A stretch of DNA of 64,000 nt from Dyadobacter koreensis. GTDB taxonomy: Bacteria > Bacteroidota > Bacteroidia > Cytophagales > Spirosomataceae. Shown here piece by piece: positions 1-7,628 of the stretch. The position numbers and the translations under genes are program-made. The stretch is from assembly GCF_900108855.1 (NCBI RefSeq), contig NZ_FNXY01000002.1, positions 124,001-188,000 on the forward strand, read 5' to 3'. The notes below the pieces were generated by a model. That model was not told where the DNA came from. It saw only the letters and a program-made list of their open reading frames with translations, and searched no databases. Every line of letters begins with the position of its first letter. The first letter of the stretch is position 1.

Positions 1-1
1 G

Positions 2-937
2 CTGAACGATCTGAAAAAGGCAGGTGATTTGATTAATACGAGTGGGAGCCCAATCAGCGGCGATTTGGTATACAACGGAAATCTTACGAAATGGAAGAAA
101 TTTGCCAATTCACTACGCTTGCGTATCGCGCTTCGTATCGCAGATAAAGATCCTGCCACTGCGAAATCGGTCGTGGCAGAATTGGCGGCAAATCCAAGTT
201 TACTTATTGCAGGTAATGATGAAATTGCCCAGCTGATTTATTTAAGCTCGCCGAATCAAAATCCTGTGTCAAGAGACCGGGAAACACGTGATGATTACCG
301 TGTCAGCAAGTCGGTTGTTGATAAATTATTGGAATTAAAAGATCCTCGCCTGCCCATTTTTGCAAATAAAACAGTTGACGCTACGCCAAATAATTATGTC
401 GGCGTAACGAACGGCTTGCTGGCAGATTCAGCGGCGAAACTCGGCTTTACAAAAACTTCCAAGCTTGGCGATTATTTCACTGCGCCAACGTCGCCCGCAG
501 TATTTTTAAGTTATTCAGAAGTACTTTTCAACCTGGCGGAAGCGGCGCAACGCGGATTTATTTCAGATGACGCAGCAGCCTTATATAAAAATGCAGTTAC
601 AGCGTCTTTGCAGCAGTTTAAAGTAAGTTCGGGTGATATCACAGCCTATCTTGCGCAGCCCATCGTTGCTTATAACGCAGCCAACTACAAAAAATCGATT
701 GGTGAGCAAAAATGGATCGCATTATTCAGTCAGGGTTTGGAAGCGTATACTGAATGGAGACGATTGGATTATCCACAGCTAAAACCAGCTTATGCAGGTG
801 TTTTGAACGGAAAATTCCCGTTGCGGTTAACATATCCAACCGGCGAACAGGCGTTGAACAGCGCAAGTTATAAAGCAGCAGTTGCGAGTCAGGGAGAAGA
901 CAAGCTGACAACAAAATTGTGGTTTGATGCCCAGTAG
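2..937 (+). CDS. SusD/RagB-like outer-membrane nutrient-binding lipoprotein, C-terminal part
   Basis: The reading frame is open from base 2, so the gene begins left of the window; about 312 residues are visible. The segment around the first 25-45 visible residues, LTKWKKFANSLRLRIALRI, is a hallmark of the SusD-like_2 group, surface lipoproteins that cap a SusC TonB-dependent porin and bind oligosaccharides or peptides. Helical TPR-like stretches follow, and the C-terminus has the usual EWRRLDYP and FPLRLTYP segments. The signal peptide and lipobox are outside the window. The partner susC gene is expected upstream, also outside. A strong terminator follows the stop. Family assignment is confident; the substrate cannot be told. 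Confidence 0.85.
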   Translation: MNDLKKAGDLINTSGSPISGDLVYNGNLTKWKKFANSLRLRIALRIADKDPATAKSVVAELAANPSLLIAGNDEIAQLIYLSSPNQNPVSRDRETRDDYRVSKSVVDKLLELKDPRLPIFANKTVDATPNNYVGVTNGLLADSAAKLGFTKTSKLGDYFTAPTSPAVFLSYSEVLFNLAEAAQRGFISDDAAALYKNAVTASLQQFKVSSGDITAYLAQPIVAYNAANYKKSIGEQKWIALFSQGLEAYTEWRRLDYPQLKPAYAGVLNGKFPLRLTYPTGEQALNSASYKAAVASQGEDKLTTKLWFDAQ

Positions 938-970
938 TCAGGGAAATAAGCTAAATAATCCACACTGAAA

Positions 971-1017
971 TGTTCTCTGCCGAAAGCCGCACTTTCGGTG
1001 GAGAACATTTTTTTTTT
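971..1017 (+). terminator. Rho-independent terminator after the SusD-like gene
   Basis: An inverted repeat (TGTTCTC and GCCGAAAG paired with CTTTCGG and GGAGAACA, one unpaired base in each arm) is followed by a run of nine or more T. It lies 34 bases after the SusD-like stop codon and closes that transcription unit. Confidence 0.85.
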
Positions 1018-1112
1018 AAAGAATGAAGATTGTTTTGGGTACGATACCAGATTTATTTACGTTATTAATATATAAAACTTGTAGACTATATAGGATAATT
1101 AAAAAGAGTTTG

Positions 1113-1120
1113 TAAATTTG
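1113..1120 (+). promoter_or_regulatory. Candidate -7 box of the small ACT-like gene
   Basis: TAAATTTG matches the Bacteroidota -7 consensus TAnnTTTG and lies about 70 bases before the ATG at 1190. No clear -33 TTG is found at the usual spacing, so this is a weak call. Confidence 0.35.
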
Positions 1121-1189
1121 AGTATTCCAATGAGGATAAAATTTATTAACGAATACTTGAATCATCAATGACTATAAACTTCACAATCA

Positions 1190-1468
1190 ATGAAAAACAC
1201 GTATCAAATAAAAATTGCTTACCGTAATAATTTAAGTCTTCACAAAATCACTTCGCTGATTGAATCTGTTAAAGGTGTTAAAATCAAACATTTGAATCTG
1301 ATGAGCAAAGGAAAAGACTTCGTTGGGGTTCTTGCTGTTGAAGTTTCACACCTAATCGAGCTTGATTCTGTTGTAAGATTAATTCAGTCCAACCGCGAAG
1401 TTTCTGCTGTTGAAAAAGTTTATCCAAACCCGTTTGCTGCCTCGACAGAAATGTGGTGTACTCCCTGA
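1190..1468 (+). CDS. Small ACT-like hypothetical protein (92 aa)
   Basis: I do not recognise a named family. The 92-residue product has alternating strands and helices (IKIAYRNN, KITSLIESVKGVKIKHLNLM, FVGVLAVEVSHLIELDSVV, REVSAVEKV) that read like a single ACT domain, the small-molecule-binding fold also found at the C-terminus of Rel proteins. Resemblance to Rel ACT segments is an inference by eye. The ATG at 1190 is the only good start; a TAAATTTG box lies 70 bases upstream. No neighbour is close enough to make an operon. The C-terminal tail, ending in EMWCTP, falls outside the ACT-like part. Confidence 0.55.
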   Translation: MKNTYQIKIAYRNNLSLHKITSLIESVKGVKIKHLNLMSKGKDFVGVLAVEVSHLIELDSVVRLIQSNREVSAVEKVYPNPFAASTEMWCTP

Positions 1469-1613
1469 GTTTCTTCCCATCCAAGTCTGACTATAATATT
1501 TTGACAGCCACCTTATAGTTTGATCTTCCATTTTCTGTTTGAGTACCAAAACGTTTTAATGAATTAATATTAATTCAGTTCTCTGAGCATTTAATTCAAT
1601 AAGTTTTTTATTT

Positions 1614-1631
1614 TATGTAGTCAACTACATA
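1614..1631 (+). promoter_or_regulatory. Perfect palindrome, candidate MarR operator
   Basis: TATGTAGT-CA-ACTACATA is a perfect 8+2+8 palindrome. Its right end overlaps the -7 box TATATTTG at 1630-1637 of the GNAT/MarR operon. Size, symmetry and position fit a MarR dimer site that blocks its own promoter. That the downstream MarR-type protein binds here is inferred. Confidence 0.55.
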
Positions 1632-1637
1632 TATTTG
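1630..1637 (+). promoter_or_regulatory. -7 box of the GNAT/MarR-GNAT operon
   Basis: TATATTTG matches TAnnTTTG exactly. Initiation about 7 bases downstream would leave a leader of only about 9 bases before the ATG at 1653, so the message may be nearly leaderless. No good -33 TTG is visible, which would suit a regulated promoter. Confidence 0.55.
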
Positions 1638-1652
1638 TACATAAAATAAAAA

Positions 1653-2150
1653 ATGATGATTGATATGCCTCAAATCGAACCTGTGGGAAATCTTTATTCC
1701 CAGCAAATTGTCGACTTAATTATCCCTATTCAGCAGATCGAGTTTGGTGTTCCGATCACTCTTGAAGACCAGCCGGATTTAATGGATATTGAAAATAATT
1801 ATCAGGCGACGGGAGGAAACTTCTGGGCCGCCTTACAGGATGGAAAGGTAGTTGGCACTATCGCACTGATTTCTATTGGAGATGGAAAAGGAGTGATCCG
1901 TAAAATGTTTGTAAGTAAAGATTTTCGTGGTAAGGAATTCGGAATCGCCCAAAAACTACTTATAGGCCTGATTGATTTTTGTAAAAAAAATGGCATTACC
2001 GATCTCTATCTGGGTACGGTTGATATCCTGAAAGCAGCGATTCGCTTTTATGAAAAAAACGGCTTCCTTTCGCTAGAAAAGAAAGATCTGCCGTCATCAT
2101 TTCCGATTATGTCAGCGGATAATGTCTTTTATCATCTTGAAATAAAATAG
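1653..2150 (+). CDS. GNAT-family N-acetyltransferase
   Basis: This 165-residue protein is a single GNAT domain. The acetyl-CoA-binding motif A is seen at about residues 85-105 (IRKMFVSKDFRGKEFGIAQKLL, with the R/Q-x-x-G-x-A/G type loop), and the C-terminal AIRFYEKNGF strand is typical of the family. Such enzymes move an acetyl group from acetyl-CoA to an amine; the substrate here is unknown. Two ATGs (1653 and 1656) are possible and the first is used. It is the first gene of a two-gene operon: one base separates its stop from the ATG of the MarR-GNAT fusion. A palindrome overlapping its promoter suggests control by that downstream gene. Confidence 0.85.
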   Translation: MMIDMPQIEPVGNLYSQQIVDLIIPIQQIEFGVPITLEDQPDLMDIENNYQATGGNFWAALQDGKVVGTIALISIGDGKGVIRKMFVSKDFRGKEFGIAQKLLIGLIDFCKKNGITDLYLGTVDILKAAIRFYEKNGFLSLEKKDLPSSFPIMSADNVFYHLEIK

Positions 2151-2151
2151 T

Positions 2152-3075
2152 ATGAACAGTATAGACCAATCCGGAATTTTGGCAATCTCCACACGTTTAC
2201 AAAGAATTAGTGACAGATTACGAAAAGACGGCTTACAGATTTATAAGGAAAACGGAATCGATTTCGAACCGAAGTGGTTTCCGGTAATTTATACTTTAAA
2301 AGATAAACCGTGTCTTAGTATTGGAGAAATTGCTGCTGAAATTGGTTATGCACATCCTTCCACAATCAGTTTGTTAAAAGAACTGGAAAGGGAAAAGCTG
2401 ATCTTTTCGACAAAGGATAAAAAAGATGATCGCAAAAGGCTGATTCAGCTGACCCCAAAAGCAGAAGAATTAATCAAGCAGATGCAACCGGTTTGGGAAA
2501 TTATGATCGATGCCATGACGGAACTCACTGATACTAAAAACAACATTATGCTCGCGATTAATGAGGTGGAAGCATCGTTTAAAAAGAAGAGTTTTTTAGA
2601 AAGAGCGTTGACTATTATGGAAAATAAGAAATCGGATTTGATAACGGAAAATCCTGACAAGGTAGAAGTTGAAAAAATTACAAATCCGGAAGATTTAAAA
2701 ACTGCATTCGCAATCCGCCGACAGGTTTTTGTTGTTGGGCAAAATGTAAGCGCAACGGCCGAAGAAGATGGAAATGACGAAGCCACTCATTTTCTTGCAA
2801 AAGTTAACGACCTACCCGCTGGTACTGCGCGATGGCGAAAAACGAAAGACGGCTATAAGCTGGAACGTTTCGCCGTATTGCACACCTATCGTGGAAGCGG
2901 AGTGGGAGGTGCATTGGTTCAAGCGTTGCTTTCTGATTTGCCAAAAGGTTCAAGAACCTATCTACATGCCCAAATCAGGGCGGCTAAATTTTATGAAAAA
3001 AACGGCTTTTCTCAATTTGGAGAGACGTTTGTAGAAGAAAATATTGAACATATAAAAATGGAGCAGTATATTTAA
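2152..3075 (+). CDS. MarR-type regulator fused to a GNAT acetyltransferase
   Basis: A 307-residue two-domain protein. Residues 1 to about 150 form a MarR winged helix: recognition region IGEIAAEIGYAHPSTISLLKELEREKLI, then the wing KKDDRKRLIQLT. Residues about 170-307 are a GNAT domain of the YjcF/ElaA-like type (AFAIRRQVFVVGQNV, GTARWR, LERFAVLHTYRGSGVGGALV, AAKFYEKNGF). Bifunctional HTH/GNAT proteins of this layout are known in many bacteria, but their substrates are mostly unknown. It starts one base after the preceding GNAT stop, so the two are surely co-transcribed and perhaps translationally coupled. Self-regulation through the palindrome at 1614-1631 is inferred. A weak hairpin (TTTCAG/CTGAAA) follows at about 3102-3120. 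Confidence 0.88.
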   Translation: MNSIDQSGILAISTRLQRISDRLRKDGLQIYKENGIDFEPKWFPVIYTLKDKPCLSIGEIAAEIGYAHPSTISLLKELEREKLIFSTKDKKDDRKRLIQLTPKAEELIKQMQPVWEIMIDAMTELTDTKNNIMLAINEVEASFKKKSFLERALTIMENKKSDLITENPDKVEVEKITNPEDLKTAFAIRRQVFVVGQNVSATAEEDGNDEATHFLAKVNDLPAGTARWRKTKDGYKLERFAVLHTYRGSGVGGALVQALLSDLPKGSRTYLHAQIRAAKFYEKNGFSQFGETFVEENIEHIKMEQYI

Positions 3076-3593
3076 ATGAACTGAAAAGTATACTGAGCCA
3101 ATTTCAGTATTTTTCTGAAAAACATACAGCATTCGTTTTCTAAATTGATGTTGTCATTTGCATAATATCTTCTCGGCTTTGTCTTTTTGTATATCAACCC
3201 TGAAAAAATCTCATAAAATAGTTGAAATACTTGTAACTGTTCTGGTTGCCGATATCCTTAGATATTTGTTAATGATGAATGAAACGTATATTGTTGAAGG
3301 TTCATAATTTACTTTTTCCTCCTTCCAGCTGATTGTTTGAAATTTATGTTTTACCATCGAACATCGGTCATTTGACCAGCACAGGCCCTTGCTGATCCTC
3401 ACACCTAATCAATTGCTTGATTCTACATTATCATGACCAAAATAGGACAGTATACATAGTTTGTTTAGAATAAAATCGACGTATAAATTAGTAATCTGTT
3501 TTTTAATCTACTGGTAATGAAGTAATTTTAGTGTCTTGATTTATTGCCAAATTGAATTATTTCAACAAAATTCATAATCCTCATTAGAAATTT
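3076..3593. other. 518-base AT-rich intergenic region
   Basis: I find no convincing gene here. A minus-strand reading frame at 3211-3402 has no start context or family signal and reads as chance. A short inverted repeat AATCAA-TTGC-TTGATT lies near 3407-3422, and a weak hairpin follows the MarR-GNAT stop. No promoter of the consensus type was found for the downstream kinase. Confidence 0.5.
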
Positions 3594-5723
3594 ATGGTAA
3601 AGTGTTTTTCTGCCAGTTTTGCATCAACAATTTGTGAGGTCGGCAGGACTGTTATTACCGCTTTTTTCATAATTTTTTTATACTCTTGTGATACTCAGGA
3701 GAGGAAGGATTCCGATCATATTGTTTATGTCGACAATATTCGTGAGCAGGCAAACAGAATGCTTGATAAAGGTGAAACCACGAAGGCACTCGCCTTTTTT
3801 GATTCAGCCTATCAGGAGATTGAAAATCCCGGCACTGGCGACGAAATCAGGAAATTTACATTTAAAGGACAAAATTATTATCCTAAAATAAAAGATTTTA
3901 AGAGTGCAATTACGCATATAGACAGCATCTTTTTACTGCTGTCTACTGAGGAATTAAAAAAAGAATATATCCGGGATTACTCAACTTCGTTTTTTCAGAA
4001 GGGAGATCTGCTGTTTGACTTGAAACGGTTTAATGAGTCATATCAATACTATTACCGCGGAAAACTGATTGCGCAAACGATACTTGATCCTTGCGCTGTA
4101 AGTGAATATACGTATCGCCTTGGTATGGTTAGCTATAAACAATCCAAGTTCAGTGAAGCAATAAATAATTTTAAACAGTGTTTTGAACATTCCGCTTATT
4201 GCATCAAAGACTTTCGGAATTTTGCTTTAAGACAAGAGTTACTCGCTAATATCTCATTAAGTTACGGCAGATCAGGCATGGTGGACAGTTCCTTAAGTTA
4301 CAGTTATAAGGCGCTCGCTTTCATCGCGGAAGGGAGTAAAGATTATCCGGACCGTAAAGATTACATTGATATGGCACGGGCAGTTGTTTTTGGAAATCAG
4401 TCGGAGCAATATTATAAAAGAGGAGACACGCTTACTGCGATAGCGTTGTTACAAAAAAGCATCGCAACAAATACGCGTAAAGGTTTTGATCTTTCTGACG
4501 CCCAGATGGCTATGGCTAAGCTTGGAGAATTGTATGTTGAAACCGGCCGTTTAGATGAAGCTTGTGAGCTCAAAGAAGAATTAAAGGCATCGCTTGATAC
4601 GAGTTATAATTTGTTTGTCGATATCGGATTTAACAAATTGAACTGGAAATATAGTGATAAACTTGAAGAGCCTAACGAGGCGTATCTATACCTTCAAAAG
4701 TATATCAAATTAAAAGATTCGCTGGATAAAATAAATAAAAAACTTGTCAGTGCAGACGTTGACAGGGAGTTTCAGAATATTGAGCAGCAGTATAATTATA
4801 CGCTACTGAGCAAAGCAAACGATCTGAAAAAAGGATACTTATATATTTTGGCGCTGTTTGGTGTCATGGCTTTTGCTATTCTTTTGCTCATTTGGTATAA
4901 CTGGCGAAATACGAAATCGAACGTCGCAGCTTTAACCAAATTGAATAAGCAAATCATTTTTCAGAATACGCAGCTTGGGCAAACACTGGACGATCTGAAA
5001 CAAAGTAATAGTGACAAAGACAGAATTCTGAAAGTGGTTGCACATGATCTCCGAAATCCACTAGGGGCAATCGTTTCCATTTCATCGTTGCTTTTGGATG
5101 AAAATAATTTTACCGAAGAGCAAAAGGAATTGGGAAAAATGCTGAAAACGCTGGGTCTGCAATCGGTTGAAATGATCAGCGATCTATTGGCGGCAAACCT
5201 GAGTTACCGTGCGGAAGAAATGAAGATGGAGCCCATCGAAGTATCACTTTTGTTGCAGGAATGTCTTGAACAGCTGAAATTTAAAGCCGATGAAAAAGAT
5301 CAGAAGCTGGAACTGGAAATTTGGGAAGATGTAAAAATCGTCGGTGATCGCGAAAAATTGTCACGTGTGTTGAGCAATCTTGTCGTCAACGCGATAAAGT
5401 TCAGTGCTCCGAAAGCTACGGTGAAAGTTAAAATGGAATTGAAGAACAGTAAACTCGAAGTTGCTGTTCAGGATCATGGGATTGGTATTCCGGATAGTTT
5501 AAAGGATAAAATCTTCGATCCCTTTACGGAAGCGAAACGCTCAGGAACATTAGGAGAACAACCCTTTGGCCTGGGATTGTCCATTTCCAAACAAATTATT
5601 GAAGCACACGGAGGAAAAATCTGGTTTGAAAGCAAGGAAAATCAGGGGACTACTTTTTACGTTGAACTTCCTGTAAAATTAAAAACACTGGAAATTGAAG
5701 AAAAACCGGCTTTGACGGCTTGA
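3594..5723 (+). CDS. TPR-containing hybrid-topology sensor histidine kinase
   Basis: A 709-residue membrane kinase. The N-terminus is a signal sequence with a possible lipobox (LYSC, Cys32), followed by a periplasmic TPR-like helical region (about 45-400), one membrane helix (about 415-436), a short coiled coil, then HisKA with the phospho-acceptor His484 in VVAHDLRNPLGA. The HATPase_c domain shows the N box (LVVNAIKFSA), G1 box (DHGIGIP) and G2 box (FGLGLSI). No receiver or output domain is attached and no response regulator gene adjoins, so it is an orphan kinase here. TPR-sensor kinases are common in Bacteroidota, with stimuli mostly unknown. Earlier or later starts cannot be excluded, but the signal peptide supports 3594. 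Confidence 0.88.
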   Translation: MVKCFSASFASTICEVGRTVITAFFIIFLYSCDTQERKDSDHIVYVDNIREQANRMLDKGETTKALAFFDSAYQEIENPGTGDEIRKFTFKGQNYYPKIKDFKSAITHIDSIFLLLSTEELKKEYIRDYSTSFFQKGDLLFDLKRFNESYQYYYRGKLIAQTILDPCAVSEYTYRLGMVSYKQSKFSEAINNFKQCFEHSAYCIKDFRNFALRQELLANISLSYGRSGMVDSSLSYSYKALAFIAEGSKDYPDRKDYIDMARAVVFGNQSEQYYKRGDTLTAIALLQKSIATNTRKGFDLSDAQMAMAKLGELYVETGRLDEACELKEELKASLDTSYNLFVDIGFNKLNWKYSDKLEEPNEAYLYLQKYIKLKDSLDKINKKLVSADVDREFQNIEQQYNYTLLSKANDLKKGYLYILALFGVMAFAILLLIWYNWRNTKSNVAALTKLNKQIIFQNTQLGQTLDDLKQSNSDKDRILKVVAHDLRNPLGAIVSISSLLLDENNFTEEQKELGKMLKTLGLQSVEMISDLLAANLSYRAEEMKMEPIEVSLLLQECLEQLKFKADEKDQKLELEIWEDVKIVGDREKLSRVLSNLVVNAIKFSAPKATVKVKMELKNSKLEVAVQDHGIGIPDSLKDKIFDPFTEAKRSGTLGEQPFGLGLSISKQIIEAHGGKIWFESKENQGTTFYVELPVKLKTLEIEEKPALTA

Positions 5724-5737
5724 ATTAACTTTCAGCA

Positions 5738-5780
5738 AAAAATAACCCCCGGACGAAAAATTCATCCGGGGGTTATTTTT
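5738..5780. terminator. Bidirectional terminator between kinase and mqo
   Basis: Perfect 16-base arms (5738-5753 and 5765-5780; core ACCCCCGGA/TCCGGGGGT) around an 11-base loop, with A-run on the left and T-run on the right. It can stop transcription from both convergent genes. Confidence 0.9.
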
Positions 5781-5796
5781 TACTTTCGTAACGATC

Positions 5797-7326
5797 TTAC
5801 GCGTGAATCTCTTCTTCTTTTTTGGAAGCACTCAACTTTAAGACTTCTGTAGTCCAGGCGCGTGTTTTGGCAGCAAGTTTTGCGTCTTTTGCAAGAGAAG
5901 TTCCGAAGGAAGGGATCAGTTTTTTAAGCTGCTGTTTCCATTCAGCACTTTGGGTTTCCTTTGCATAACAACGGTGAATCAAATCAAGCATGATAGAAAC
6001 CGACGTTGAAGCTCCGGGAGATGCACCAAGCAAAGCTGCAAGAGAACCATCTGAGGCGGTTACCATCTCAGTACCAAATTCCAAAACACCACCTTCTTTT
6101 TTATCTTTTTTAATTACCTGAACACGCTGGCCGGCTTTTTCCAGATCCCAGTCTTCCAGGCGCGCTTCCGGCATGTAATCTTTTAATGCAGCCAGACGAT
6201 CCTCAGGAGATTGTCTAACCTGATCGATCAGGTATTTTGTCAACGGGATATTGTGTATACCGGCAGCAAGCATTGGTTTAATATTATTCAACTTAATCGA
6301 ACGCGGCAGATCCAGGTAAGAACCGTTTTTCAGGAATTTGGTTGAAAAACCTGCATAAGGTCCAAATAATAGCGCTTTTTTACCGTCAATTACGCGTGTG
6401 TCCAAGTGAGGAACGGACATTGGAGGAGAACCCACAGCCGCTTTTCCATACACTTTTGCCTGATGGCGTTCTACAATTTCCGGTTTATTGCAAACCAGCC
6501 ATTGCCCGCTTACAGGGAAACCACCGAATCCTTTGCCTTCAGGAATTCCGGATTTTTCCAAAAGAGGAAGCGAACCGCCCCCAGCTCCGATGAAGACAAA
6601 CGGTGTCCGAACTTTCTGCGACTTCCGTGTTCCAAGGTTTTTAATTGCAATCGTCCATGAACCGTCCGATTCGTGCTTGAAATCTTCTACTTCGTGATTC
6701 AGGTAAAGATTAACACCTTCCTGTTTTTCAAGATAATCGAAAATTGTTCTGGTTAAAGCACCAAAGTTTACGTCTGTTCCAAGTTCCATACGCGTTGCTG
6801 CAACCGCTTCGTTTGGATCTCTTCCATCCATGATCAACGGAACCCAGCTTTCAATTTCTGCATTATCTTCGGAATATTTCATTCCTTCAAATAAGTGGTG
6901 AGCAGTTAGCGCTTCGTAACGTTTTTTCAGGTAATCGACATTCTCATTTCCCCAAACAAAGCTCATATGAGGAATGTGGCGAATAAATTCTTCCGGAGAC
7001 TCAATTATTTTATTTTCTACAAGATACGCCCAGAACTCTTTTGATACTTCGAAAGATTCGGCGATTTTGATAGCTTTGGTTATTTCGACAGAACCGTCGG
7101 CTTTTTGCGGCGTATAATTCAGCTCACAAAATGCGGAATGTCCTGTTCCTGCGTTGTTCCAAGCATCGGAACTTTCAGCAGTTACACGGTCCAGTCTCTC
7201 AAAAATAGAGATTGTAAAAGCAGGATTTAACTTTTTAAGTAAAATGCCCAACGTTGCACTCATGATACCGGCCCCAATCAGTACGACATCAGGAGTAATC
7301 GATTTTATAGATTTTATGGTACTCAT
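5797..7326 (-). CDS. mqo: Malate:quinone oxidoreductase
   Basis: The 509-residue product is a full-length MQO, the FAD-dependent peripheral membrane enzyme that oxidises malate to oxaloacetate and passes electrons to quinone, a TCA-cycle step replacing or assisting soluble malate dehydrogenase. The N-terminal Rossmann motif GAGIMS (residues 18-23) binds FAD; the family blocks SSDAWNNAGTGHSAFCELNYTP, FGALTR and SPGASTSVSIMLDL are all present. Length agrees with the family (about 490-540). It is transcribed alone. A consensus promoter lies at 7514-7545, leaving a leader of about 180 bases, and a strong shared terminator follows. Confidence 0.97.
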   Translation of the reverse strand: MSTIKSIKSITPDVVLIGAGIMSATLGILLKKLNPAFTISIFERLDRVTAESSDAWNNAGTGHSAFCELNYTPQKADGSVEITKAIKIAESFEVSKEFWAYLVENKIIESPEEFIRHIPHMSFVWGNENVDYLKKRYEALTAHHLFEGMKYSEDNAEIESWVPLIMDGRDPNEAVAATRMELGTDVNFGALTRTIFDYLEKQEGVNLYLNHEVEDFKHESDGSWTIAIKNLGTRKSQKVRTPFVFIGAGGGSLPLLEKSGIPEGKGFGGFPVSGQWLVCNKPEIVERHQAKVYGKAAVGSPPMSVPHLDTRVIDGKKALLFGPYAGFSTKFLKNGSYLDLPRSIKLNNIKPMLAAGIHNIPLTKYLIDQVRQSPEDRLAALKDYMPEARLEDWDLEKAGQRVQVIKKDKKEGGVLEFGTEMVTASDGSLAALLGASPGASTSVSIMLDLIHRCYAKETQSAEWKQQLKKLIPSFGTSLAKDAKLAAKTRAWTTEVLKLSASKKEEEIHA

Positions 7327-7513
7327 TGTGTAAGAAAGAATTATAGTTCATTAGGCCAGTCAGCCCGGAAAAATCCAAAATCTCTTTAATGAACAATATT
7401 GCTTGTATTATTTGTTTCCAAAATAAGCTAATTGAAAAAATAAATTGACCTTTTTTCGAAAAGTTCTTTTTTTAGATCAATTAAAACATCGTAGGATTCT
7501 ATTAATTTCCGCA

Positions 7514-7545
7514 CAAAAGTAGATTTTAAAAAGTTTAGCTACAAA
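7514..7545 (-). promoter_or_regulatory. mqo promoter (Bacteroidota consensus)
   Basis: On the minus strand TTTG (7542-7545) is followed by exactly 20 bases and TACTTTTG (7514-7521), matching TTTG-N19/20-TAnnTTTG. Initiation near 7506 would give a leader of about 180 bases, in which I see no recognised riboswitch. Confidence 0.75.
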
Positions 7546-7582
7546 TAAAAAAATGTTGCCAGTATTCATCTGACAACATTTT
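7543..7582 (-). terminator. Terminator of the SGNH-esterase gene
   Basis: Minus-strand hairpin with arms at 7551-7562 and 7570-7581 (AAATGTTG and CAG matched, one mismatch) followed by a T-run. It closes the unit that ends at 7629 and slightly overlaps the -33 box of mqo. Confidence 0.7.
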
Positions 7583-7628
7583 ATGTAACCAATCTATTTA
7601 TGTCACTGATTTTATCTAAATACTTTAC

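Noticed and set aside
3211..3402. 63-residue minus-strand ORF in the gap before the TPR kinase
   Set aside because: No start context, promoter or recognisable domain.
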